The notes beneath the pieces were generated by a model, which was not told the DNA's origin, did no database searches, and was given only the letters and a program-made list of their open reading frames with translations. DNA of 56,668 nt from Candidatus Acidiferrales bacterium. Its GTDB lineage: Bacteria; Acidobacteriota; Terriglobia; Acidiferrales; UBA7541. The DNA lies in NCBI GenBank assembly GCA_030038275.1, contig JASHPG010000113.1:1-56668 (forward strand), in the 5' to 3' direction. Below are positions 45,271 through 52,851 of the stretch, piece after piece. Within the stretch, counting starts at the first letter, position 1, and each line of letters opens with the position of its first letter. Position numbers and translations under genes: made by a program.

Positions 45271-46203
45271 TTATTCCCGCGCGGCAGCGGCGAAGTACTC
45301 CTTTTTGTAGTGTACGGTGTAATTGCCCTTTACCGTGAGCAGCACGTGGCGGTCGCTGCCGGGCGGCGGCGAGGGACTGGGATAGTAGCCGATCAAATAT
45401 TGCGTGCGCAGCTCGCGGCCGATGCGGGTGAACATTCCGGAGATCTGCCGGACGTCGGTGAGGTAAAAAATCGCGCCGCCGGTGCTGTCGGTGATGGTGA
45501 TCAGCGCGTGTTCGCCGCCGGTGTTGCGGCCGTTTTCGTTTTGCACCGGGTTTACGATGATGGAGTAGAGCAACGCGCCGGAGGCAATGGCCGCGCGGCG
45601 CGCATCCTCGAATTTCGAAACGCTGGTGGTTTCGCCGGCGTCGGTAACGATGATGATGGCGCGGCGGCGGCCCTCGGGCAGGCGCGCCAGCGCCTTTGAG
45701 CCGAGGACGACGGCGTCAAACAGCGAGGTGCCCGCGCCGGGTTCCATGCGGCGAACGTTGGCTTGCAACTGGCGCACGTCGCCGGTGAACGGTCCGATCT
45801 GCGTAACATCCTCATCGAACTCGAAAAATCCCAGAGAGTCGCCGGGACGAATCACCCGGGCAATGAAGCTATCGGCAGCTTGAGCTTCGAATCTTAGATC
45901 GGAGTACTCGCTGGCGCTGGTATCGATCATCAAGGCGAGATCGAGCGGACGGGCGGTCTGGGCCTCGAAACGCGCGATCTGCTGCGGCACGCCGTTTTCG
46001 GAAATTCTAAAATCATCCCTGGTGAGATCGATGACCGGCTGGCCGCTCGCGTCGAGCACGCTGGCATAGATATCGACGAGATCGGTGCGGACACGGATGG
46101 GCGGCGCAGTTTGCGAAGAGACCGGCGCGGAAATGGAGAGCGCGAAAAGGAGAGACGCGGCGCCCGCCGCCAGCGCGCGAAAACCGTCCCTGGAGATTTT
46201 CAT
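45271..46203 (-). CDS. Secreted VWFA-related protein
   Basis: A 310-residue protein with a Sec signal (LAAGAASLLFALSISAPVSS, cleavage about residue 31). The mature part begins IRVRTDLVDIYASVLDASG followed by LTRDDFRISENGV, the preamble typical of the VWFA-related domain abundant in Acidobacteriota, then the VWA core with an intact metal site DTSASEYSD, SLGFFEFDEDV and IIIVTDAGETTS. The C-terminal strands include YLIGYYPSP. Its start overlaps the MoaDE stop by one base (TGATG). Probable periplasmic ligand binding; partner unknown. Confidence 0.9.
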   Translation of the reverse strand: MKISRDGFRALAAGAASLLFALSISAPVSSQTAPPIRVRTDLVDIYASVLDASGQPVIDLTRDDFRISENGVPQQIARFEAQTARPLDLALMIDTSASEYSDLRFEAQAADSFIARVIRPGDSLGFFEFDEDVTQIGPFTGDVRQLQANVRRMEPGAGTSLFDAVVLGSKALARLPEGRRRAIIIVTDAGETTSVSKFEDARRAAIASGALLYSIIVNPVQNENGRNTGGEHALITITDSTGGAIFYLTDVRQISGMFTRIGRELRTQYLIGYYPSPSPPPGSDRHVLLTVKGNYTVHYKKEYFAAAARE

Positions 46204-46922
46204 CAGGAGCCCGATTCAACGTTGGTTGATGCGGGAGGGGCGGAGGGTTGCTCGCCTTCAGCCCAGACGGCGCCTCCGACGAAGAATTCTTTTTTCCAGA
46301 TGGGGACGGTGCGCTTGAGCGTGTCGATGGCGTAGCGGCAGGCGTCGAATGCAGCGGCGCGGTGCGCAGAGCTGACGGCGATGAAGACGCTGGTCTCGCC
46401 GATTTCCATGCGGCCCAGGCGGTGCACGATGGCCAGCCGATGGATCGCGAATTTTTCGCGGATGGCGCCGGCGATTTCGCGCATTTTGGAGTAAGCCATC
46501 GGCTCGTAAGCTTCGTATTCGAGATAGAGCGTCTCGCGTCCCTTGAAATTGTTGCGGACGAAGCCATCGAACACGACCATGGCACCATCTTCAGGAGCTT
46601 TGAGCGATGCAAGCACGTCGTGCGGACGAATCGGTTCGCGGATGATGCGGATCAGGTCCTGCTCGACGGCGGTTTGCTGGCCTCCGCTGACGGGCGGGAG
46701 GAAGGCGACCTCATCGCCGGCGGAAAGCGGAGCGCGCCACGCGGCGTATTCCTGGTTGACGGAGGCGGCGATGGAGGCGCGGAACTCGGCGAGCTTCGGA
46801 AACTTGCGGCCGTAGCGCTCGAAGAGATCTTCGACGCGAGCGCCCTCGGACAGCTCGGCTTCTTCCTGAGAAAGGCCGGTTATGTCCTTTAGCTGGCCGA
46901 AGAAGAGAACCCGGACGCGCAT
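46203..46922 (-). CDS. MoaD-MoaE fusion, molybdopterin synthase
   Basis: Molybdopterin synthase in one chain: a MoaD ubiquitin-like part (residues 1-81, starting MRVRVLFFGQLKDITG and ending PPVSGG at 80-81) joined to a MoaE part (residues about 85-239) with GAMVVFDGFVRNNFKG, HRLGRMEIGETSVFIAVSSAHR and the active-site KRTVPIWKKEFFVGG. The frame is open to 47453, but similarity starts here; an ATG at 46931 would add MSA. MoaD normally needs a free C-terminal Gly-Gly for thiocarboxylation, so here internal cleavage or another arrangement is implied. It heads the minus-strand operon running to 40594. Confidence 0.9.
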   Translation of the reverse strand: MRVRVLFFGQLKDITGLSQEEAELSEGARVEDLFERYGRKFPKLAEFRASIAASVNQEYAAWRAPLSAGDEVAFLPPVSGGQQTAVEQDLIRIIREPIRPHDVLASLKAPEDGAMVVFDGFVRNNFKGRETLYLEYEAYEPMAYSKMREIAGAIREKFAIHRLAIVHRLGRMEIGETSVFIAVSSAHRAAAFDACRYAIDTLKRTVPIWKKEFFVGGAVWAEGEQPSAPPASTNVESGS

Positions 46923-46931
46923 GGCGCTCAT

Positions 46932-47576
46932 TCTAACCCGCAGTGAGGAGAACGAGAAGCGGCCAGCGGAGCGAGAAGCCTCTGGTTGGCCGGCAGGCAA
47001 CGCAAAGGCTGCCGGGCGAGCGGGAAGCGAAGAGAGCGAAGCAATCGGGGAGGGGAAGTGTCTCGGGTAGATGGGTGCCCGGCTGTTTGTTTTCAATAGC
47101 TTGCACGTGTTTCTACTCGAATGCTGTCTCGGGTAGAAATGCTCTGGACGTTGGATGCCGGAGGCTTGAAGCTGGATGGAATGGTGTGCCTCGATGCGCT
47201 GCTGCAGATCGGAGGCTAGGCCGGAATTGTGCAGGAGAAGATGCACCGGGATGTTCCGCCCTTGGATTTGAATGTGGCTGTTTTTTCTGTGACTTACGTG
47301 CGTGCAAGGTTGAATGGCTGTTCCGCCCTTTGGCAGGCGCTTCGCGCGAATGAAAGGCGAAAACTTGGCGCTCATTGCGCGCAAGAGGCCGGACGGTGGG
47401 AGCCAGTGCTTGTTAATGGACGCAGCGGCTCGCTGAAGTGAGCGGGTCAACATCTGTTTCGCCTCCCTTCTGCCCGACAGCCGTTCGGCCTAACCCCCGG
47501 CGGCTAGCGGGCCGGCATAAAAAACGACTCAAGTTAGCACAAGATAACTACTTTGTCAATAGAAAACCGCCGCAGG
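46932..47576. other. Intergenic region, no gene seen
   Basis: Nothing in either strand reads as a convincing protein; the frames present are short, Arg/Gly-rich and lack ribosome-binding sites. It should contain the promoter of the moaDE operon (minus strand), but no clear -10/-35 pair was found. Near 47526-47560 the sequence turns AT-rich. Confidence 0.5.
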
Positions 47577-47683
47577 CAGTGGACCAGTTCGAGTTTTGAC
47601 TGCTTCATCTCCAGCAAGCGGAAACGCCTGCCGGGGGACAAGTGTTTACGTCACGATCCAGAACTTCAAACTGGCTCACTACG
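47577..47683. repeat. Inverted-repeat element, copy 1
   Basis: The left arm 47577-47595 and right arm 47661-47683 pair imperfectly over about 22 bases. Both arms resemble those of the element at 51489-51554: AGTT..GA.TTTTGACTGCTT on the left and CACGATC.AGAA on the right. This copy has about 45 extra bases in the loop. It precedes the exported Gly/His-rich protein gene. Confidence 0.5.
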
Positions 47684-47887
47684 TGGCTGTGCGAGTGGTT
47701 GAAATCGCGCAGGCGGTGGTGGAGCAGGAGCAGTTGGCGAGGGCGTGAATTAGCCAAGGGAGCCGTCAATCGGGCGCGATGTGGCTCAGGAATAAAGACT
47801 TGCGCGCATCCCGGCGGTTTGGCAGGGGCCGTGCCATACATGGGGCGTATGGAACGAGCAAACGAAGCCGGTCAGGGAGGTCGGACG

Positions 47888-48601
47888 ATGCGAAATCTTC
47901 TGAAGTATGCCGCAATAGCGGCTCTTGTCCTTGGAGTTGCAGGGTTCACGGCGCGGACGGCCAGCGCCGGAGTTGGCGTGGCGATTGGCGTAGGAGTGGG
48001 GCCGGCTTACGTTGGCGTTGCGCCGGCGTATGTGGGAGCAGCGCCGGTTTGCACCTATGGCTACTATCCCTATGCGCCGTACGCTTGCGCGCCGTATGGC
48101 TACTACGGGCCCGAATGGTTTGTGAGCGGAGTGTTCATTGGCGCGGGTCCTTGGTTCCACGGGTTCTACGGGCCGGCGTTCGCGGGCGGAGTTGTAGCGT
48201 TCCACGACCCGGCGTGGGTCTATTTCCACGACCATGACGGATGGAGGTATTTCCACGACGGCGATCACTGGCGCGATTTCGGAGTGCGCGGCGGCGGTTG
48301 GCAGAGCTTCCACGGTGGAGCGGCCGTTCGGGGCGGAGCGGGCTTCCATAGCTTCCAACGCAGCGCGAATTTTCATGGCGCGGCTGGCTTCCGCAGCGGC
48401 CAGGGCTTCCAGAGCTTCCATGGAAACGGCAATGTCCGCGGGCCGCAAGCCGGATTCCGCGGTAATGCTGTAGTTCGTGGGCCGCAGGGCGGCGTGCGTG
48501 GCGGGCAGGCGTTTCACGGCAATACGGGATTCCATGGCAACGCCGGTTTTCACGGCGGCGGATCCCATGGTGGCGGTAGCTTTCATGGAGGGCGCAGGTA
48601 A
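47888..48601 (+). CDS. Exported Gly/His-rich low-complexity protein
   Basis: A 237-residue protein with a Sec signal (LLKYAAIAALVLGVAGFTA, cleavage about residue 28). The mature part has an Ala/Val/Gly/Tyr stretch with YGYYPYAPYACAPYGYYG, a central aromatic section (PEWFVSGVFIGAGPWFHGFY, FHDPAWVYFHDHDGWRYFHD), and a C-terminal repeat region of the type F-H-G-N/G and R-G-P-Q. The His-rich repeats could bind metal or matrix polymers; this is inference. The start ATG at 47888 has SD GGGAGG eight bases upstream; upstream frame sequence to 47642 is spurious. A terminator follows at 48629-48667. Confidence 0.75.
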   Translation: MRNLLKYAAIAALVLGVAGFTARTASAGVGVAIGVGVGPAYVGVAPAYVGAAPVCTYGYYPYAPYACAPYGYYGPEWFVSGVFIGAGPWFHGFYGPAFAGGVVAFHDPAWVYFHDHDGWRYFHDGDHWRDFGVRGGGWQSFHGGAAVRGGAGFHSFQRSANFHGAAGFRSGQGFQSFHGNGNVRGPQAGFRGNAVVRGPQGGVRGGQAFHGNTGFHGNAGFHGGGSHGGGSFHGGRR

Positions 48602-48628
48602 AAACACCTACAACTGACAGGACGCATC

Positions 48629-48667
48629 AAGACGGCCGACGAGGTGATCGCCGGCCGTCTTTTTTTT
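48629..48667 (+). terminator. Rho-independent terminator
   Basis: AAGACGGCCG at 48629-48638 pairs perfectly with CGGCCGTCTT at 48652-48661, loop 13 bases, followed by a run of eight T. It ends the exported Gly/His-rich protein gene. Confidence 0.93.
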
Positions 48668-49133
48668 GCGGCCGGTTATACAGTTCCGCAGATTGCGCGT
48701 GCCGATGCGTCCCGAAGATCGGCGCGGAAAGCTTGCCGCAGACGGGTTGCGGCGTTCGTTACGCGAATGTGCTTGCGGAAGCGAGCGGCGCGCGGATAGA
48801 ATCGGCGCATCAGGTGGTTTCGGCTGCGGTCGAGAACCGGAAAAATCCGCACCCTTTGCGAAGATCGCAAAGGATGCGGCACCCGGCACCCGGAAAAGCT
48901 TCCCAATAGGCGGTGAATAACATGATTACCATCCTCAAATTCGCCGCAGAGCTTGCGTAAGACGACGCCGCACGGCGTCTCACACCCGGGCGCACGAAGA
49001 ACGCGCGCTGGGTACCTCGCTTAATAACTTTTAACTTTTTCAACTTCAAGCAAGGCGCCATAGAGCGCGCAAATGCGCCCGCATCCGGAGGATAAGCGCA
49101 TATAGAAGCAGGCGCAGAAAGTTGCGGAGCGAA
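48668..49133. other. Intergenic region before MATE gene, no gene seen
   Basis: Holds no supported gene on either strand. It contains the stem-loop at 48847-48879 and a shorter palindrome around 48963-48980 (ACGCCG with CGGCGT). No good promoter pair was identified by eye; the stretch at about 49021-49045 is AT-rich. Confidence 0.5.
48847..48879. other. Long perfect stem-loop, role unknown
   Basis: The arms 48847-48860 and 48866-48879 are 14 bases each, with a single mismatch and a five-base loop (AAGAT). It is not followed by a T-run on either strand, so it is unlikely to be a simple terminator. It lies about 255 bases before the MATE ATG and could be part of a regulatory RNA or a mobile palindrome. 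Confidence 0.4.
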
Positions 49134-50543
49134 ATGCAAGAAGTCGCAACACAAGAGCAGCCGAGTTTGTGGGCTTCGATCCGCGAGGCGGTGCGCGGAT
49201 CGCACATGAACTTCACGACCGGAAGCTTGAACCGCGCCATTTTGCTGCTGGCGATTCCGATGGTGCTGGAAATGGCGCTGGAGTCGCTATTCGCCGTGGT
49301 GGACGTTTTCTGGGTGGGGCGAGTGGGCGAAAACGCGGTGGCGACGGTCGGCTTGACCGAGTCGATGCTGACGCTGGTGTTTGCCGTGGCGATGGGGCTG
49401 AGCCTTTCGACGACGGCGATGGTGGCGCGGCGGATCGGCGAGGGCGACGCCGAGGACGCGGCCGTCGCCGGAGTGCAGGCGATTTTTCTGGGGCTGGGCC
49501 TCTCCGTGGCGATCGGAGTGCCGTGTTGGATTTTCGCTCCCGATTTGCTGCGGCTGATGGGCGCGACTCCAGCCATCGTGGCGGTGGGCAGCACGTACGC
49601 GCGCATCGCGCTGGGCGGCAGCGGCGTGGTGCTGATGCTGTTCCTGAACAACGCGATTTTCCGCGGAGCGGGAGACGCGGCGATCGCGATGCGGCTGCTG
49701 TGGCTTTCGAACATCATCAATCTGATCCTCGATCCGTGCCTGATTTTCGGGCTGGGGCCGTTTCACCGGTTCGGCGTGACGGGCGCGGCGCTGGCGACGT
49801 TCATCGGGCGCGGAATCGGCGTGCTGTACCAGTTTTACCGGCTGTTGCGCGGCACGGAGCGGATTCGCGTGCTGTGGCGGCAGATTCGAGTGAAGTGGGA
49901 GGTGCTGTGGCGGCTGGCGCGCGTGTCGTCAACGGGGATCGTGCAGTTCATCATCGCGCAATCGAGCTGGATCGGCTTGGTGCGGATCGTCAGCATCTTT
50001 GGCGCCGCGGCAGTGGCGGGATACACAATCGCGATCCGGGTGGTGGTGTTCGCGATTCTGCCTTCATGGGGATTGAGCAACGCGGCGGCGACGCTGGTGG
50101 GGCAAAATCTGGGCGCGAAGGAACCGCAGCGAGCGGAGAAGTCCGTGTGGCGGACGGGGATTTACAACATGCTATTTCTGGGCGGGATCGGCGTGGCGTT
50201 CGCGATATTTGCGGCGCCGATTGTGGGGATTTTCACGCACGATCCCGCGGTGGCGACGCGCGCGGCGGCGTGCCTGCGCATCGTGAGCTACGGAAATATC
50301 GGATACGCGTACGAGATGGTGATCCTGCAGGCGTTCAATGGCGCGGGCGACACGATCACGCCGACCATCGTGAACTTTTTTGGGTTTTGGGTTTTCGAGA
50401 TACCGCTGGCCTATTGGCTGGCGATCCACGAGCGGCTGAGGGCGAATGGCGTGTATTGGTCGATTGTGGTTGCGGAGGGAGCGATCGCGGTTGCGAGCGT
50501 ATTGCTGTTCCGGCGAGGGAAGTGGAAGAAGCAGGAGATTTAG
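49134..50543 (+). CDS. MATE family efflux transporter
   Basis: A cation-coupled exporter of drugs or metabolites with about 12 membrane helices in two six-helix halves, 469 residues. The first half has LAIPMVLEMALESLFAVVDVFWVGRVG, and the second begins at roughly residue 240 with VSSTGIVQFIIAQSSWIGLV and includes ATLVGQNLGAKEPQRAEKS, the matching loop. I start at the ATG at 49134 (SD GGAGCGAA directly before), not the TTG 12 bases upstream. The N-terminal 25 residues are cytoplasmic and polar. The substrate is not predictable. Confidence 0.93.
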   Translation: MQEVATQEQPSLWASIREAVRGSHMNFTTGSLNRAILLLAIPMVLEMALESLFAVVDVFWVGRVGENAVATVGLTESMLTLVFAVAMGLSLSTTAMVARRIGEGDAEDAAVAGVQAIFLGLGLSVAIGVPCWIFAPDLLRLMGATPAIVAVGSTYARIALGGSGVVLMLFLNNAIFRGAGDAAIAMRLLWLSNIINLILDPCLIFGLGPFHRFGVTGAALATFIGRGIGVLYQFYRLLRGTERIRVLWRQIRVKWEVLWRLARVSSTGIVQFIIAQSSWIGLVRIVSIFGAAAVAGYTIAIRVVVFAILPSWGLSNAAATLVGQNLGAKEPQRAEKSVWRTGIYNMLFLGGIGVAFAIFAAPIVGIFTHDPAVATRAAACLRIVSYGNIGYAYEMVILQAFNGAGDTITPTIVNFFGFWVFEIPLAYWLAIHERLRANGVYWSIVVAEGAIAVASVLLFRRGKWKKQEI

Positions 50544-50578
50544 TATGCGCGCCCAGAAGCAGTCCCGAATGCGCCACA

Positions 50579-50624
50579 CGCTTGTCGCCGGGTTGAAAGC
50601 CTGTCGCTTTCACCCCAATTGGTT
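50579..50624. repeat. Direct repeat, copy 1
   Basis: A 46-base unit containing CGCCGGGTTGAAAGCCTGTC; it matches the unit at 50852-50897 at about 38 of 46 positions. Both lie between the MATE gene and DinB. The intervening 227 bases contain no gene. Confidence 0.65.
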
Positions 50625-50851
50625 CTAGAAGTTAGGAGGTTACCCACGCGCCCCAAAGCAGATGCCTCACCCCCATCCGCACAACCAGCGGCTGGGTTCG
50701 GCATGACAGCTCTTGTTACAGAAGTGAGCTAAAGATGAAGGGTTAAGCCGTAAGCAATGCGCCCGAAGGCGCGGGCTACACAACCGTGCTTACAGCGGGC
50801 AATGAGGCGCTGGAGAGGCAGTCGCAGCTAAAGCCGGAAGCTTAGAAGCAG

Positions 50852-50897
50852 CGCTTATCGCCGGGCTGAAAGCCCGTCGCTTCCACCCAAATCCATT
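50852..50897. repeat. Direct repeat, copy 2
   Basis: Second copy, with CGCCGGGCTGAAAGCCCGTC; here CGGGCTGAAAGCCCG forms a perfect short hairpin, while copy 1 has two C-to-T type changes that weaken it. It ends five bases before the DinB stop. Together with 50544-50851 this fills a 359-base gap without a gene. Confidence 0.65.
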
Positions 50898-50902
50898 TGC
50901 AA

Positions 50903-51394
50903 TCAATGCGCGGCGCGCGTTCCCGGTTGCGTCCTGGCCAGCTCTTTTGCGAGATAGATGATTTGGCCCACGTGATGCGAGGCGTGGGCGGCCATGCGCT
51001 GGATGGCAGCAAAACGGGTAGGAGACTCCGGCGAAGTAGGATCGGAATAGGGCGCGGTCCAGTCCGCGGGCGTTTGCTTGCGAATGGTGGCGGCGACCAT
51101 GTCAACAGCGCGGTCGAAAGCGGCGAGGACATCTTCCTTGGGCGGATGAGACGCGCCGGTAAATTCGAGCGGCCGGTTGCGGACGTACCCAGTGCGGGCG
51201 ATCTGCGCGCCGATGTAATGATTCAAATTCCCGGTGAGATGCAGAAGCAAGTGGCCGATGCTATTGCCGTAGGAATACGGATTGCGCCAGAGATCGGTGG
51301 ACGAGAGCGGCGCGACGAGCTTGTGAACCTGGTCGCGGACTTCTTCGTAATAGGAAGCCAGCGTTTCGGCTACGACGGAGGAGAGATCGGCCAC
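50903..51394 (-). CDS. DinB-family protein
   Basis: A 163-residue four-helix metal-binding protein. The three His ligands are in SIGHLLLHLTGNLNHYIG and AAHASHHVGQIIYLAKEL, as in DinB/YfiT-like proteins, which act as thiol S-transferases or stress proteins. The start is GTG at 51394 with an AAAGGA ribosome-binding site eight bases upstream. No partner is evident; it stands alone among repeats. Confidence 0.87.
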   Translation of the reverse strand: MADLSSVVAETLASYYEEVRDQVHKLVAPLSSTDLWRNPYSYGNSIGHLLLHLTGNLNHYIGAQIARTGYVRNRPLEFTGASHPPKEDVLAAFDRAVDMVAATIRKQTPADWTAPYSDPTSPESPTRFAAIQRMAAHASHHVGQIIYLAKELARTQPGTRAAH

Positions 51395-51488
51395 GGAGCG
51401 GTCCTTTCGCGCTGCTTTGCGAGGAGCAACGCCGCAAGTATAGCGCAGGAGGGTATTGGGGGCGGGGCGGAGCGGATGAAGCGCTTGG

Positions 51489-51554
51489 GTAGTGGGCTAG
51501 TTTGAATTTTGACTGCTTGTGCCACGATCAAGAAAATTCAAACTAGCCTACTAC
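51489..51554. repeat. Inverted-repeat element, copy 2
   Basis: Arms of 22 bases at 51489-51510 and 51533-51554, identical but for one position, flank a 22-base loop. The left arm begins GTAGTGGGCTAG and ends TTTGAATTTT. The element is a strong hairpin of transposon-REP style, and GTAG at its edge is a motif typical of RAYT-associated repeats. It shares both arms with the element at 47577-47683. Confidence 0.75.
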
Positions 51555-51708
51555 GAGCGTTTGTCGGCCCAAGGAGAGCCTCGATCTTTCCCGAGCTTTC
51601 ATCTGATACTATCCGCCGAACGTCTGGATTTGCAGCGAGATTGGAGCGCCGCTTCTGCATTTGTAGCGAGCGCGACAATCCAGCATGCGGTTAAAAGGAG
51701 GAGCGCCG

Positions 51709-52053
51709 ATGAGCGTTCGCGTGAACGATGGAATGATTACCACTGCGTTCGATCTGCCGGGTTACCGCGTGACGCGGAGTTTCGGGCTGGTGCGCGGAGT
51801 GACGGTTCGTTCGCGCAGCGTATTGGGGACGCTGGGCGCGTCACTGGAAACGCTGGTTGGCGGAAACATCACGCTCTTCGAGGATATGTGCGAGAAGACG
51901 CGCGAACAAGCGCTGGAGCTGATGATGGAACACGCCGTGGAGCGCGGGGCGAACGCCGTGATCGGAGTGCGGTACGACGCGACGGAAGTAATGCAGGGCG
52001 TGACTGAGGTGATCGCGTACGGGACGGCGGTGCAGGTGGAGCGGGCGGCATAG
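51709..52053 (+). CDS. YbjQ/UPF0145-family protein
   Basis: A 114-residue cytoplasmic protein of the heavy-metal-binding-like UPF0145 family, which forms pentameric rings in known structures; function unknown. Landmarks are YRVTRSFGLVRGVTVRSRSV, a central helix with EKTREQALELMMEHAVERGA and NAVIGVRYDATEVMQGVTEV. The start at the ATG at 51709 is set by AAAGGAGGA about eight bases before it. Confidence 0.86.
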   Translation: MSVRVNDGMITTAFDLPGYRVTRSFGLVRGVTVRSRSVLGTLGASLETLVGGNITLFEDMCEKTREQALELMMEHAVERGANAVIGVRYDATEVMQGVTEVIAYGTAVQVERAA

Positions 52054-52192
52054 ATAGGCCAGGAAGTCCAGGCGGCCCGGAGAGTTTCTAGAAAGCGGAA
52101 AGTACTTCGCGACGGACTTCCCGCGGAAAAACCTGCAATAGCGGGCCGTCATCGGGCTGCTTGGCGGCGCAACCGCCGCCCGGCGCGGCAGG

Positions 52193-52525
52193 TCAGCGGC
52201 TGGAATTCAGCCGCCGCAGAAGGCCGAGCAGGCGGGCGCGATCGGCGGAATTTATCCTTGTAAATTCCACGCCAAAGCCGCGGTTTTGATCCGAGAAGCG
52301 CACGATACCTTGCACGCGGATTTCACCTTCCGGCAGCGAGAACAACATCTCGACGACAGTCGCGACCGGCATCGGATCACGCGTGGAAACAAAAACGCCT
52401 CCGGCGCTTAGATCGCGGACACGCGAAACGATGCGCGGTCCGCCGGAGGTCCATGCAACCCAGATCCCTTGCGAAACGGGGATGCGTGCGTCGCGCCGAT
52501 TGTCTTTCGAGGGCTTCTGCATCAT
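52193..52525 (-). CDS. PilZ-domain protein
   Basis: A 110-residue single-domain c-di-GMP-binding protein. The N-terminal RR-x2-R motif is in DNRRDARIPV, and the DxSxxG motif is in RDLSAGGVFVSTRD; both nucleotide contacts are present. The rest is the usual six-strand barrel with a C-terminal helix (DRARLLGLLRRLN). An adjacent enzyme or pilus gene is not seen, so it may act as a free adaptor. It has ATG at 52525, or 52522 as alternative. Confidence 0.85.
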   Translation of the reverse strand: MMQKPSKDNRRDARIPVSQGIWVAWTSGGPRIVSRVRDLSAGGVFVSTRDPMPVATVVEMLFSLPEGEIRVQGIVRFSDQNRGFGVEFTRINSADRARLLGLLRRLNSSR

Positions 52526-52851
52526 TTATTGCGTCTTGTATTGCATCTTGCCAGTTTTGGACGAGGCTTCAAGGCCATCGCGCCGCGCTTCGCGCAGAGC
52601 CGAGCTTGAATTGAATGCAGTCAAGTTCAGCGATCGCCGTTCGCGCCTGGGCCAGGAATTGCGAGGCGGCACTGCTTCCCCGGAACCGCGCGCCTAGAAC
52701 GATAGCGGATTAGTACACAGCGCCGGGAAAAAGATCAAGTGATATGTCCAGAGATATACGAGCGGAGAACGGGCACCGTGGCTGGCTACGTTTTCACCCG
52801 CTGGCCGCCGATTCACGATGGGAGGTCCTCAGAAATTGCCATTGCGTTGGG
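52526..52851. other. Intergenic region, no gene seen
   Basis: Between PilZ and the protease gene, convergent or divergent signals are not clear. The frames present are Arg-rich and lack ribosome-binding sites. An AT-rich patch at about 52527-52560 upstream of PilZ (minus strand) could hold its promoter. Confidence 0.5.

Noticed and set aside
46932..47453. N-terminal extension of the MoaDE frame
   Set aside because: Similarity to MoaD begins at 46922; the upstream part is low-complexity Arg/Pro/Ser and would precede a domain that normally starts the protein.
47642..47887. N-terminal extension of the Gly/His-rich protein
   Set aside because: It overlaps the inverted-repeat element, lacks similarity, and a strong ribosome-binding site with signal peptide marks the start at 47888.
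49169..50596. A 475-residue open frame overlapping the MATE gene in another frame
   Set aside because: Composition is extremely Arg/Asp/Gly-rich, without hydrophobic cores or motifs; it arises from the codon bias of the GC-rich MATE gene in the shifted frame.
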